Source: Paracentrotus lividus
Taxonomy: Eukaryota; Echinodermata; Echinoidea; Camarodonta; Echinidae
DNA length: 64,000 nucleotides
Assembly: GCA_940671915.1 (NCBI GenBank)
Contig: CALNVZ010000174.1
Span: forward strand, 25,018,409 to 25,082,408
Direction of reading: 5' to 3'
Each line of letters starts with the position of its first letter. The stretch's first letter is position 1. The position numbers and the translations under genes are program-made. The notes below the pieces were generated by a model. The model was given only the letters and a program-made list of their open reading frames with translations. It had not been told where the DNA came from and searched no databases. Below are positions 1 through 12,212 of the stretch, piece by piece.

Positions 1-3000
1 AGAGGCTAGATGGTCCATCCTGAAGGGTGACTTTGCGATGTGCCTGTTGATCCTCTTCATATTGAGGATCATCCTGAACGAGCCTGAACGTTTGGGGATC
101 ACAAAAACGGGGGAGAGACACAGAAGGTCGTGATCCCTCACCCGTCCGACAGCGTCCTCTTTCAGGAGTGAGGTTTCTTCCGAAAAAAAAAAATGTTCCT
201 GAAAAAGGATCGATTGTGGCGGTGATCGACTTCGGATAACACCCCTTGGAAGAGGCTCTTTTAGATCTATCCGAAGTCCGTTCGTTTAGCATCACGGGAA
301 GGACGAAGCATCGTCCATGATCGACCTTCCAGCCGGAAGGAAACTTCCGAAGTCGGACCACCCACCGGACTCCAAGCGAACTCGGGGTAAGTCCATCTGG
401 AATATGCTGTCCGCCCGACGAAAAGGGGCTGATTCTGCGCGGAAGCCTCGGGAAGAGCCTCCTACCACCTCCATCGTCCATTTGACGAGGAGTTTGGTCT
501 TGAATAAGACACCTTCGATAATGAAAAGTCAGGTAGAAAAGTCGGCTTACAACGTCTGAGCGAGTCGTGAGGAGGAGCTGCCGAGGTCCCGACACGGCTG
601 CTAAGGAGAGAGGAGTCCTCTTGTCTCTTACTTGCCGGAGGACGTCTTGACCGACTTGCCTGTAAGAGGAGGTAGCCTTTGAGAGAAAGGCGCAGGATTT
701 TAACAGAACCTACGAAGAGCGATGGGGCCTGACAGAACATCTATGAGGTAGGCGAGGTTATCGTGGGGAAGGGATGTGGCGTGACGTGCTTGTAGCGTTC
801 AAGGTACGTAGTTCGGGAGAGGTCGAGGTCGCACCTGAACGGCGGCGAATTTGGGGAGAGTTAGCCGTTAGTATGCTCTCGAGAGCGGACGTTACAGGCG
901 GCCCGGAGTGACGCGGCGACGGCACTCCGCACATCCAGTTCTCCACTTGGTGGTTGACCAGCATATGATGTAGACAGTTCCTGGGCCGTTTCTGACGTGA
1001 GTCAACTTCTTTTTTGCAATGAAGACGTCTGCAAGTTGCTCCCGTAAAGGGAAGGGGGAAGTCAACGTCAATCTCTTTGACCATATCCGGGATGAGGGAT
1101 TGCTTGATATGAAAGAGTCTAACATATGAACTCTACGGGCATTATCCAGCAAGGTGGATGTAGCCAGGCAACTGAGAAAAAAAGGAGAAGAGAACCTCTC
1201 CTAATAGGGCCAGGAGAATTTCTCGGACCCGGACTGGGCGGAGAAAGGCCCAGACTCGTGGACGAAAAGTCAAAACAGATTGTCAGATTTCAATAAGGTA
1301 GTCCCCCGACTGAGCTGAGCTGAAAAAGGTATAGCTTTTCGACCTACCCGAAAAGAAATTTACGCCCCCTCCGAAGTTGTCCAGGGGTCACTCCGATCTC
1401 TGGAACGTATTTATGAAAATAAGCCTGTGACTCGCTTCGCAAAGGAAGCTCTACAACGACTTCAGTACAAACTTTCGTCGGATGAAATATCCCGAAGCAA
1501 TTTAAACCTGGGAGGGATCCCCCACGTATGCACCATAACCGAGAATGGCGGTACAAGGGAGTCGAGGAGAATTCAAGACCATGAGTGTGAGAATCAGCCA
1601 CCAAACGATCTCATCTGTCTGATCGAGAGCAATCCAGCTCCTCACAGGAGGGTGGGAACCACCCATAGAGGTGAGTCGTAAGTGGTAAGCGTACTCGCTG
1701 TCTCGTAAACGTTCAACCGACCATCGCGAACCTCGGGAGGTACACCCAAACTACCGGATCGACATCCGGGGAGTTGAATGGTCTACCCGAAAAGGAAGTG
1801 TCAACCTGAGGGGGACAGGGTTCCTAACAGAAACCGGATCCGGGTTCGGCAACGAACGAAGTCGCTCTGAACCGAAGCGCCGCGACTGTAAAGGGGCACT
1901 GATCCGCGTGGGAACGGATGCGGGATCCGAAACTGCAAGTCTACGACGCTTCACTACGGAAGAGCCCGCCTCAGATGCGGTGCCGGTCCGAAGGAAACGA
2001 CTTGGAAAGACGGGGTGTTGGCTTCAAAAAGAAACACCCGCCTATAACGAACCCTGGCTCCGAACAGAAATCGGAGCGGGATCCGAAACACGTTCACGCC
2101 TCACCGACGTAGTATCCGAAAAAGGAAGGGGAAACACTCCGAGATTAAAACGGAGAGAGACGAACCCCCGCCCAAGGTGTGACCGTACATATGTCGGGGA
2201 CGTCCCGCTCTACGCGGATACCCCGCCGGACAAGTAACAAAGCGACGGCTTTGTGTACGTGTCAGCCGGAGCTATGAGGAACCGACGTGCGGCCTACTAT
2301 CGAGGATACAGGTCCGCCTTGGACGGTACTCACTCCCAAACCGGTACGGAAACCGACTTGCGGATCCGATTTACCTCAGTTAAGGGACGGCGCCGATATC
2401 CGTTTCAAAAACGGAGAGAGACGGACCCCGCACCAAAGGTGGGCGCCGGATATAGTCAGGGACGTCCGGCTCTGCTCCGGATATCCGGCCGACAAGGTAA
2501 CAGAGCGCGGCTCTGGACATGCCATCCGGGCTAGTGGTAAACCGACAAGCGCCTACTATACGAGGATATAGGTCCGTCTTGAAACGGTAACTCACTCCCC
2601 CAAAACCGGTACGGAAACCGACTCGCGGATCCGATTTACCTCAGTTAAGGGTACGGCACCGATATCCGGTCCCGGTCAAACTCGATAGAGAAACCGAGCT
2701 CGATCCGGTTATGCCAGGCGAAGCCTGAGGCAGCAATGGGATTCAGGCAACCGTGAGAGAAATGAACCCGGCACCTTCAGCCTGAACTGATTAGCCAGTG
2801 AACCGGCCACCGGTTGTGAAACCCGATGTAGTAACCGTTTTAGATCTCCCGTTAGTCGAACGGGGCAAAAGGATTATCGGACTCGGCGCGAGGCCGTACC
2901 GGTCATCATCCTGGACGCTGCCAAACCTGTCAGGTATACACGGCTCCGTACTTTGAGGACCGGACGATCCCGAGCAGCGAGGTTTTGTCCGCCCAGTGTT

Positions 3001-3650
3001 CGACCCAAATATATACTGCCCCGCGCAAGTCCGAGTGGTGAAGAAGGAGGAAGGACGGCGTCTAAGCCTTCTTCAAACAACAAGCCTCTCACCCCCTGCA
3101 GGGGGGACTTCTCAGAAGAAAACACACGCCGCTTCGCTAAATTTCTTCCCCGCTTCTCTGTTATTTGAAGAAGACACGAGAAGAAAATAGACAAGCGAAT
3201 CTGTAAATAAAAAGAGAAAGAAAAGTGTTAATACACAAAGGGGGTAAATAGGCGGGTCTAACAAAGAAGCGGAGCACAAAACTCTGTGCGCGCAAAACAC
3301 ACACAACACTCAAACGTAAACCACGACACGTATTACAATACACGCAGTAATGAACGGACGAAAGTCTACGGGAAGAGAGAGCGTGAAAGTAAACGATCAC
3401 CGAGAATAAAACTATCAAATCTCGTAAAACAAAAAAACTAGAGCCAAAAAGAGAGCTCAGAATACTCAATATGATTATCCTGAGAAATATAACCTCTGCA
3501 AAACACCGCAAGGGTAGTCGCCCAAAGGAGAAACACGACTTATTTTGGCGCAGGCAAAAATACATGACTTATCTCGACGGAGGCGAAGAGATTAGGAGGA
3601 AGAGTATAAGGATCGCATGCGCCGTGCATCCTCGTCAATGAGGAGGGCGC
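1..3650. other. GC- and CpG-rich block of unknown nature
   Basis: This block is much richer in GC and CpG than the AT-rich DNA that follows; the change is complete by about 3,650. I recognise no gene in it. Two frames look mildly protein-like. One is plus strand 317-559 (80 codons), with a good splice-donor match (GGGGTAAGT) near 382. The other is a plus-strand frame from about 1,350 to 1,681 that encodes segments such as SLERIYENKP and FAKEALQRLQ. All frames break after about 100 codons, which fits either a decayed mobile element or indel-rich sequence. It also holds the tandem repeat at about 1880-2690. It could be a degraded retroelement, a CpG-rich gene end or poor assembly. The sequence alone does not decide. 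Confidence 0.35.
1880..2690. repeat. GC-rich tandem repeat, period about 262 bp, three diverged copies
   Basis: The segment around 2301-2400 recurs at about 2563-2668. Both copies contain CCGGTACGGAAACCGACT, then GGATCCGATTTACCTCAG and a GATATCCG. CCGGTACGGA starts at 2341 and again at 2606, 265 bp apart. CGGAGAGAGACG starts at 2151 and 2412, 261 bp apart. A third, more diverged copy lies upstream (about 1880-2140), with GGGATCCGAAAC and GTATCCG in matching places. Differences include many small indels. No family was recognised. Confidence 0.7.
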
Positions 3651-4362
3651 TATTCAAATGGGGGGTGGGGCGGAGAGGGGGTACTCAGATACGCGAATGA
3701 TTAGGCCTGAATGCAAAAATTTCGATGTAAATTTCGGTTTGTGGCGATTTGAGGTCGAATAGCAATGGTAGGCAAATGTATAGTTCTATTGAAGTAAATC
3801 AACAAATTCAAAGCTTCTAATTAACTGTTCAATATTATTGTAAATGGAAGTCTACTGCTACAGTACTTGTCCATGTATGTTATAATCAGTTTGTAAGTGC
3901 ATGGGAAATTAACTTTGCATCCTAATGTTCATGTACATGTAGAAGGTCGATTACAAATATGCATTGTCATGGAAGTAGAACATGGGGGGGGGGGATGTAA
4001 TCAATTCATCAGCACTCCAAGTAACAATTGATGCCTACATACACATGTAAGTTTGTGTATTAGCCATTGGGTAAAATCAAATCAGGGGCATATTTACACT
4101 TTACATCTCAGGAAATGGCCAAAATATGGAGGCTAAACTACAATTGAAAATAGTTTCCTACATTGATCTAATACTAGGGTTTTCAATACATGTTTTAAAC
4201 TACAATTATTTCATTCATATAAAAGTATCAGACTTTATTTTTCAGAATAGGAATTAGGGAAATGTTGATTGATGCAAACAAATAAAAAAATATGTACAAA
4301 TGACATATTACATGTATTTCTAGATCAACAAGATGAATCCTCGACAGCACGCGGTCGAAATA
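3651..4362. other. AT-rich intergenic or intronic DNA, no gene seen
   Basis: I see no exon with splice sites. It holds a G run near 3,985 and scattered TACATGTA-type words. Confidence 0.6.
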
Positions 4363-4996
4363 TATGCCTCCGCCATTGCCGGATCAGAAATATAATGACA
4401 TGTTCATCTATTCATTTTCCTTTTAATAAACAAATACTTCTTTGACCTTGACATTGACCTTGTAACCCTAAACCTTTGCGACCCTTGTCCTTGGTACTAA
4501 ATGATTAAATCAGACCATGTTCCTACATGGCGATACATACTACCCTTAAGATTGAAGTTCACATCTCAATTGGCTCTTCAGATATCTCGATAATGAACTC
4601 AATACATGGAACTTCACATCTGACCTAGATGATCCTCGACCTTTGACCTACATAAACCATACATGTAATCTAAGCAGACCATCTTCATATGGTAATACAT
4701 AGGCCTACTACCTTTAAGTTTAAAGCTCTAACGTCACTTGGTTCTTGAGATATTGCGATAATAAACTCTACAAATGGAATTTCACAATTTAACCCATGTA
4801 ACCCTTGACCTTTGACCTACATACTCCAAAATCTACTCAGATCATCTTCCTATGGTGATACATACTATCCCCAAGTTTTAAGTTAAAATCTCAAGTGGTT
4901 CTTGAGATATCGCAAACGAGAAAACGGGATGTACGCACGGACGAACTGTACGGACAGACAACCCGAAAACATGATGCCTTCGGTGGCGGAGGCATA
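4363..4996. mobile_element. Non-autonomous DNA transposon with GCCTCCGCC termini and internal 170-bp repeats
   Basis: The left end reads TATGCCTCCGCCATTGCCGG. The right end, ending TGGCGGAGGCATA, is its inverted match over about 13 bp. The interior is about three degenerate tandem units of roughly 165-170 bp, each with GACCTTTGACCT-like text, a 'cagaccat..tcc.tatgg.gatacatac' core and a 'cttgagatat.gcgataa.aaactc' end. No transposase frame is present. Elements with these ends and ACCTTTGACCT interiors are, to my knowledge, common in marine invertebrates. The superfamily was not determined. Confidence 0.75.
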
Positions 4997-6162
4997 AAAA
5001 AGCATTACGTTTTTCTTTCTAAAATGGGACTACATGTATGTTGGGGTTAAAGTACACAACATTGTATTCCTTGGCTTGGACCTCTATCTAATGCATAGCT
5101 ACATGTAAAAGCGCCCATGTTATGTACAGTCAGGTTGTCTACGGTTACACATAGGACATGCTAAAAAGCATGACCACTACTGAACCACATCCATTTCTAA
5201 GTGTGACTGATAAACATGTACATCTGTCACCACTACCTCAGCATGCTGCTCTTCTCTTGAAATCCGCATACCAAGCGGGGGATTTCCCAGAAATATACAT
5301 ACATCATTCATATAATAATCTCAATCCCGTTGCTCCCCATAATGTACCATATTCAATGAGGAAGACATGAGATTGCACTATATGAGAACAAAAACATTTT
5401 ACCAAAATTATTCAATAAGATATTGGACTCTCTTCATATAAAATGCCAACTACTTACATGTATCATTTTATTGACTACGATTCATCAGTGTACATGTAAC
5501 ACATTTTTTTCATACTGAGATGAAATTAAATTTACATTCAGGAAGTATCGTAAAGTAATGTTGATAAAACAAACGGTAAACATGCAGGTCTCAGGTTGGC
5601 AAAAACACTTCCTGTGCTACTTTCAATTCCTGTTTTGTGAGTTTCAGTTTTTATCAAGCATAATTCCAACCAATTTTAACATGAAAAGAGAACAAAAACT
5701 TGTTGGACTTCCATATTTCTGAATCGTAAGTCTTAAAGAGATCAATGATAACATATAACATTACCAAAAATATAGAAGCACCTGCCCCAATGTGTATGGT
5801 TTTGATTGTCTTCATTCATGAGCCCCCCCCCCCCCCCCCCCTTAGTGTTAATGCAACAAATTAAAACATAAAAAGTTCTGTACAACTCAATTTTGGACAC
5901 TGACATCTCTTATCATAATGTTTTTAAACTACTAAATAATTAATTTTTAAAAGTTCTAATATTCCCTTTTCAATACAATGATTTCTCCTTTTATATGAAT
6001 TACAAACATCCACGCTTGTAATTTCTGACATGTAGGTGCCTCATATAGGGCCCAAAAATGTCAACTTTTTTATTTACCTAAAATTTCACTCTGGACCCAT
6101 AGGTGAGAAAATATGGAACCATGATTACACCAAATTCTTCAATTTTCTCACTGCCAATTATA
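4997..6162. other. Non-coding DNA with a 19-nt poly-C run
   Basis: I see no gene. Position 5823-5841 is an uninterrupted C run, a likely site of length error. The open frame at 5158-5370 has no splice signals or family resemblance. Confidence 0.55.
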
Positions 6163-6164
6163 TA

Positions 6165-7159
6165 CAGTGGTGGCCAAAATTATTAGAACACCTAAAACTA
6201 CACAAAGTATATGGGATTATCAATGCCCTAGTTCATTTGCCTAAATCAGATTAAAGATATCTTTTGTGTGCCATGAGCTTTCATGACTTTTTAGCATAGG
6301 GTCTTACGTATATGTTGATACCAAATTTATATAGTTTCGACCATCTGTTAATGCGCAGCATTAAAAATAGTTGCGCTATGCGCTTTTGGTTTCCCCATAG
6401 ACTTGTGTATTAAACATGTAGTCCAAATGCACAAAAGTAAAATGCCAATTACATATGCCGATTGCTCTAAAAGTATTTGAGGTAGAAGTATGAAACTTAG
6501 CATGCTTATTTATTCTAATATATCTCAAATACATGCTAAGTTTCAGAAAATTTGGTCAAATGGGGAGGGTGGATTCGCCCCCAACCTTGGGGGTGAGATG
6601 ACCAAAATAACCATGCCCATTGAAGGTTAAGATTATCTTTTCATTTAATGAAGACACTCCTTGTAAATGTATATTTTTTTAAAGGAAATTTCATGAGCAA
6701 TTCAAATATGTTAAAATATTAAGGGTCATTGGAACGGGGGACTTACATAAGGGCACTGAATAAAAAATTTGGGGCCCTTAAAAATAATTTAAAAATACCC
6801 ACATACGATGTAACTACTTCACCCTGTGTTGTTATGAATGCCATTTTTGGCATCCTCAGGAAATTTTCTTTTAGAATATATATACTTTTGTAGGGAGAAG
6901 CTTAAAATGTTTAACGTTATGACACTTTGATCCTGAAAAAGGCAAGATTTTTTAGATTTTTCAATTGGTGGTGTAACATAAAAAAGGGCGACTTGGGGGC
7001 GAAGTCCCAACGCATGGCTTTGTTATTTAGATTTTAAAGCATAATTATGATATTCGGAGACAGTCCAACTATTTTATAGGTATTTAAATGGTCAGCTGAA
7101 TGAAATGTACTAAAATCAATTAAATATGCTTGGTGTTCTAATAATTTTGGCCACCACTG
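6165..7159. mobile_element. Tc1/mariner-type non-autonomous element (995 bp)
   Basis: The left end, CAGTGGTGGCCAAAATTATT, is mirrored exactly by AATAATTTTGGCCACCACTG at the right. TA dinucleotides lie immediately outside (6163-6164 and 7160-7161), as expected for Tc1/mariner insertion. TIR identity extends about 27 bp (through AGAACACC). The inside has no DDE/D transposase frame, so it would need a transposase from elsewhere. Confidence 0.85.
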
Positions 7160-7161
7160 TA

Positions 7162-8116
7162 TTGTATGTACATGTAGTAATATGCTCAGCACATGGATTC
7201 AAATGAATTCTGCAATGGGAAAGATTCAGCATGGTATCCCTCAATGTCTGGCCAATCAAACTGATCCGCACATGTTAAGTGTCTTTGACATTTGCTGTTC
7301 TCCTGTTACCCCTTGAGTCGCCGTTTGCGGGCAGAAACTAATTTACAGCTGCGAGAATGCACTGACGAGCACCGTAAAGCGTTTACGGACACTCTCTGAA
7401 TAATGGATGTAGCAAGCTGAAGTAGAGAGCGTGAAAGGCGCTATCACTCCAGCTGCCATTTTGAAGGGTATAGGATGTAAATAATATGGATGCTGTAAAG
7501 CTTACATCACTGCATGTTCAATCTAACTCCACATCAAATCATAAATCTACTGCACATGAAGACTGTACATACTCAAACACAAGCAAGGCACGTATGCATT
7601 TTCTGAAAATGGTTGCAATAAATGCATAACATCATTATTATATTTCCTTGTAAATTATGTAATAGTATGGAGCATGAATTTTTAAAAAAAGTCAAAAAAT
7701 GAAGATTGGCCAGTAATTTTCAATAACATTCTTTCGGGAAACATTTTATGGTAATAATTGCTAAATATGGAATACAAACACATCAATAGGAAATACTTTT
7801 TTACATTGATTATTTTCTACATGTGTACTACCCAACATGTTTTATCAAAACTATGGTATCTAACCTGTTATCATTTATTATAATTATTTCCTATTCTTCC
7901 TTTTCTCATCTGCAATTTACATAAATACATTTAATTAATTCCTAAAACATACATGACTATCTTACACCCATGTTTACATCAAAAAAGATTTACTTGGAAA
8001 TATGACATGTTTCATAATATTTGCAAGTCAACATCCCTTCCACTCGATGCATTTACGTAAGCAATTATGATTAAGCAGGATATGAATAACAAGTTGAAAC
8101 ATGACGATCTCCATAT
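7162..8116. other. Non-coding flank with one GC-richer patch
   Basis: Mostly AT-rich. A GC-richer patch at about 7310-7470 contains the small minus-strand frame listed separately. Nothing else is recognised. Confidence 0.5.
7343..7459 (-). CDS. Possible short coding exon or small ORF (38 codons), unproven
   Basis: On the minus strand a start in good context (CAAAATGG) opens 38 codons beginning MAAGVIAPFTLSTSACYI and ending SAFSQL before a TAA. A possible splice donor (CT then GTAAAT) overlaps the stop, so this could be a first coding exon rather than a complete small protein. The patch is GC-richer than its surroundings. There is no recognised homology and no acceptor to pair it with. A chance frame inside an unrecognised repeat is equally likely. 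Confidence 0.2.
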   Translation of the reverse strand: MAAGVIAPFTLSTSACYIHYSESVRKRFTVLVSAFSQL

Positions 8117-8246
8117 CAGGACAACTACCCCAGGATAACTACCCCCAGAAATAGGGGAAGGGTTAGGTGTAGATTTAGGGGTAATTTTTGGCAGGGGCTG
8201 TTGTTGGGGGGGGGGATGGGTTATTGTAAAGGGGTTAGTTGTCCTA
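8117..8246. mobile_element. Short inverted-repeat element (AGGACAACTACCCC)
   Basis: AGGACAACTACCCC begins at 8118, and its inverted match GGGGTTAGTTGTCCT ends at 8245. The inside repeats the same word once more (AGGATAACTACCCCC) and is G-rich. It sits about 40 bp downstream, in gene direction, of the Pellino exon at 8288-8419, so it lies in the next intron. No target duplication was identified. Confidence 0.55.
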
Positions 8247-8287
8247 GAACCAAATAAACATGATATGATTAATAAGATGAAACATAC

Positions 8288-8419
8288 CCAAGTACTACTA
8301 GCTGACCATATCTTGTGGCGAGGCTTCCTGACGATCTCTGACCATCATCATCATAGTGACATGTAGCTGATAAGATGTCTCCGCCTTTCAAGTGCCCAAG
8401 ACCACAGTTATCTGAGCTT
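8288..8419 (-). CDS. Pellino-type E3 ubiquitin ligase, second coding exon
   Basis: Minus-strand exon of 132 nt with a strong acceptor (a pyrimidine tract ending TCCTCCACAG) and a good donor (GTATGTTT). It opens with one nucleotide completing a codon, then 43 codons, and ends with two nucleotides of a glycine codon. The translation starts SSDNCGLGHLKGGDIL and ends SLATRYGQLVVLG. The tail matches the start of the conserved Pellino core, where vertebrate and fly proteins have KYGEL(I/V)VLG followed by YNG. The Pellino core is an FHA-like substrate-binding domain followed by a RING-like domain, and the proteins ubiquitinate IRAK kinases in Toll/IL-1 receptor signalling. The more N-terminal sequence is not conserved in any protein I recall. 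The following exon, expected to begin with Tyr-Asn-Gly, is not seen in the window. The gene assignment rests on about nine residues plus the exon boundary, so it is probable rather than certain. Confidence 0.65.
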
Positions 8420-9540
8420 CTGTGGAGGAGAGAGGAAATAGCAACAACAAAAATAAGATAAAAAATAAGGAAATCAGATGTATAAATTACAAACCAAAAC
8501 ATATTAGCAATAACATATATGTAGGCCGACGAACTTCAAAAGATGTTTTTGAAACCTGAACAGAAATATGACAGAACATGAAAAACTTTGGCTCAACAAA
8601 TTTAATTTTAAAAAATAAAACATTAGCATATTCATTCAGAATCATTTTAATAGGCCTACAATTTTCATCTAAAATGGACAGCATGAATTTGTTTTGTAAT
8701 AAAATGTACAAGAATGTCTACAACATCTACAATGTACACACTACAAGCCCACATAAAATTCCATGAAAAACATCAAACCTGTAGTGATTCATATTGTGGC
8801 ATCCTACATGTACATCAGTATCACAAACTGGCTAATATCAAAAGGTTTTCAAAAGCACCACCATTTACTGACTAAAAAAGGAAGACCAAGTCATTTCAAT
8901 GCATCCCGTTTACAAATGGTCACTCTGATGACAAATTTTCATCCTTTTTGCTCTATCTGATTCTCCACATCTTATCAACGAACTTGTGACTTGCACTTAT
9001 GTGCCTGCATGCAACAGCTCACATTAGATACTGCACTTATTCCATGAGCAAACGAAAGATTATAATTCATCCCTGATTGAATAATAGCTTCAGCAGCACT
9101 CTGTGCTGGCCATGTAATTAAGGTTTGAAACGTGTGATGAGCTCCAGCTACATGTACTCTTTGCATTCCGCTGTGTTCATTTGGAGCAATGACGAACTGT
9201 GTCTACAAAGTGATTATCATTGGTTTGTCTAATGGTGTATTACCTTGCAAGCAGGTCTAAGCCAATAAGGAACTCTTGTTTAGTTCACATACATCATACC
9301 TGATACTTCCTGAAACATGATGTACTTGACTGTAGGTTTCCCCTGACTAAAAACAGGATTCATTACACAAATGTCTACCAGTTAAAATATTTGATCGCAT
9401 TACTTTTAAACAGGACTAGGCTTATATATATCCCGAACAGAAACCAAGTATACTGGGAAACTTGGTTGGTCAAGTTGGAGACAAAATACAATTTCTAATC
9501 AGATACATGCATGTATTCTATTGCTTATGGACTGGACATC
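8420..9540. other. Intronic DNA, no supported feature
   Basis: AT-rich, with scattered short frames. The minus frame at 8975-9166 is open for 63 codons but has no matching splice signals and no recognised family. Confidence 0.5.
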
Positions 9541-9676
9541 AGGGGCCCGTTTCTCAAAACCGTCATAAGTCTAAGATCGTGAACATCCCATTGAAACGCG
9601 TGTTAATTCTACAACACGTGTCCCTATGGGTTGTCCAAGAACTTAGACTTATGACGGTTTCGAGAAACGGGCCCCT
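9541..9676. mobile_element. 136-bp palindromic MITE (AGGGGCCCGTTTCTC ends)
   Basis: The left end, AGGGGCCCGTTTCTCAAAAC, is mirrored by GTTTCGAGAAACGGGCCCCT at the right. The arms stay complementary inwards through the CATAAGTCTAAG region to a centre with TTGTAGAATTAACACG-type text. There is no coding capacity. Confidence 0.75.
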
Positions 9677-11599
9677 GTACTTCTTAATTAATCAAATATT
9701 AAAAATGTGGATAATAAACCTTACACACATACATGGTAAAAACATCACTTCCCCCCCCCCCCTCAACATCCTCTTTAAAGCATTGAGTGCATACATGTAG
9801 CAAACTACATGTACACACAGTATACAAGTAAACCGATTTTGTTATTGTACCAGTTATCATGTTAACTCAATCTGATATGAAATACTGCTCATTCTGAGAA
9901 ATACGGAACAGAGATCATAAGGCCTACATTTTGTAAACATCCTGAAAAACATAAAATGATTTGCATCCGTAAGATCCTGGTTGATATCAAATACCGGTTT
10001 CAATGATAACAGGACATTAAAACATTGTACTTCCATGATACCAACAATTAACAAACTGAAACTAATAATATAATTGGAAATCTGATTATAGGGACAAGGC
10101 TTCTGAAAATCTGCATTAAAATAGCCATTACATGTCAATGAATGGATTTACATATGCTCCAGTCACACTGGGAAAACAAAATACCAAATACACAATGGAC
10201 CACAAAATTGATGGGCTAATGCATTGGTCAGTTTTGGAGTCAGATTAAAGTCAGTTGGACAATGTGACTGAGATTTGAGCCTCAATATTCTTTCATACAG
10301 AGGACGATCTAAACTGAAATGCTACAAGTTCAAGGTAATGGTCTGCCTGTACTACAGAGCACAGAATGCCCTCTACCTTACGTGAGAATAAGATGAAATA
10401 ATCCAGCGGGAGAGTGGATACACTCTTCCCTGAGTACACTCTTCCCTGAGTGAACTCTTTCAGGCCAAGGACAACCATCAACTGTCAAATAGGAATGTGA
10501 TGAAAGGTTTCTTCCACAGGAGACCTACTTCAGATGGATGGAACAACAAATGACTTTTTATTTGATTTCTCCCCTCATTTTGATGAAAAATGTAGAAACC
10601 ATTCTTTTTTACCCTAAGAATGCCAATATATGATACAATAGACATTAAAGGTCTTTAACTCATCAAATGTTGTATTTGCAATGGACAAAAAAAATGAAAC
10701 AGACAATCAAACTCAAATTATCCTAATAATCATAATTATCTCAAAGTAAATGGAACACCCACACAGTGTAACTCCCAAATTATGCGTTATTGAAGACCTG
10801 AATATAAAAACGTGTATAACTTACAGGCCTGAATTCCACAAACACTAAAAATGCCTTAAACAATGAATGAAACACTGTTTAAAGTCCCCATTGGACACAG
10901 ATTTTTTTTTTTTTTTTTTTTTTATATAGGCCTATAATAGTTTTTCCCTGAATTACTCGAAATGACCTGCCATGGACTTGGTCTGTTCTTATACATGTAC
11001 TGTATTCATATATTGCTGTATCAAATACATGGAATTACATGTATGTCATCAAGATATGAAACGATGAATTGTTTTGATTTCATCTCCAGCATGCTTGGGG
11101 GTGTGAAGTGTATCAAAAATATGTTGCAGTGATATCAAACCCGATGTCATCTATCAGTTCATGATAAAGTCTGCATGTCTCAAGATGGGTTTCAAAGTTG
11201 ATTTCATGAGACGTAATAGAAAGAATCTGCCCTGACTCCAACTGTAATGCCATGAACATGAAAATGAAATATGCGTGGAATGCACTTGAGAATGTTATCA
11301 CTTTAATACACACTGTGCAAGATGTGTATTACAATGTACATGTAGGCCTTAACATATATTTTACAGTCAACTCTGCATACCATTTTTCAGTCCAGCTTAT
11401 ACAAGACGAGAATTTACGTCTGATATGTCGGATTTCTCCTCCTTAGTCGAACAGATTTCTATGGTCACAAGAAATTTGACATAATCAGAGTTACCTGAAC
11501 ATGTACATGTAGGCCTACATGCTCTACTAGCAAACATTGTAATACAATTCTTTTGTAAATCACATTGCACCATGTAAATTTTGTAGTATATACCCATTG
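9677..11599. other. Intronic DNA, no gene seen
   Basis: AT-rich. It contains a poly-T run at about 10904-10923 and a local duplication of ACTCTTCCCTGAGT near 10423-10452. Confidence 0.5.
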
Positions 11600-12212
11600 T
11601 TAAAGGAGGAGTCCGGGCTGAAATGAAAAAGTTTTGTAAAATTGAGTAAAATTCATCAAGCACAACACAGAAAATTTCATCAAAATCGGATGAAAAATAA
11701 CAAAGTTATGCATTTTTTTAGGTCTTGATTTTTTTTTGGTAAAACAGTTCTTGGCAATTGTCTCATTGTCTCATTTGAATATTTGAATATTCAAATGAGC
11801 AAACTGATGATGTCACAGTCCCCCTACTTCTTGTGTATTTTATAATATGAAATCCTATTTATTTCATTTTTTCATATATTGCGTATACAGAAAATCTGTC
11901 CCTCATACTGAAAGAAGTAAAAGCACTTGTGACCTTGAACATTCCACAAGGATTAATCCGTGTTTTTATGTCCTTGGGGCAGAAAATGTTGATAATTGAT
12001 ATTTCATACAATAAAATACAAAGAAAGTATGGGGACTGAGATATCATCAGTTTGCCAATTTGAAGAACTGTTTTATAAAAAATTCAAAACCTAAGAAAAT
12101 TCATAACATTGCTATTTCTTATCCGATTGTGATGAAATTTTCAGTGTTGTGCTTTTTCGATTTTACTTTATTTTTCTTATAATGCAAACTCCAGCCCGGA
12201 TGAGTCCTTTAA
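11600..12212. mobile_element. TTAA-flanked inverted-repeat element (piggyBac-like target)
   Basis: The left end is TTAA followed by AGGAGGAGTCCGGGCTG. The right end reads CAGCCCGGATGAGTCCT followed by TTAA. The arms remain roughly complementary for about 200 bp each, sharing AACAGTTCTTGGCAATT and GATGATGTCACAGTCCCC-like segments. The TTAA at both edges suggests a TTAA-specific (piggyBac-type) transposase. No ORF of that kind is present. TTAA elements beginning TTAAAGGA are, from memory, abundant in marine deuterostomes. Confidence 0.7.

Noticed and set aside
3161-3565. 134-codon minus-strand frame rich in Leu, Phe and Ser
   Set aside because: Composition is that expected from reading a purine-rich strand backwards; no start context or family match.
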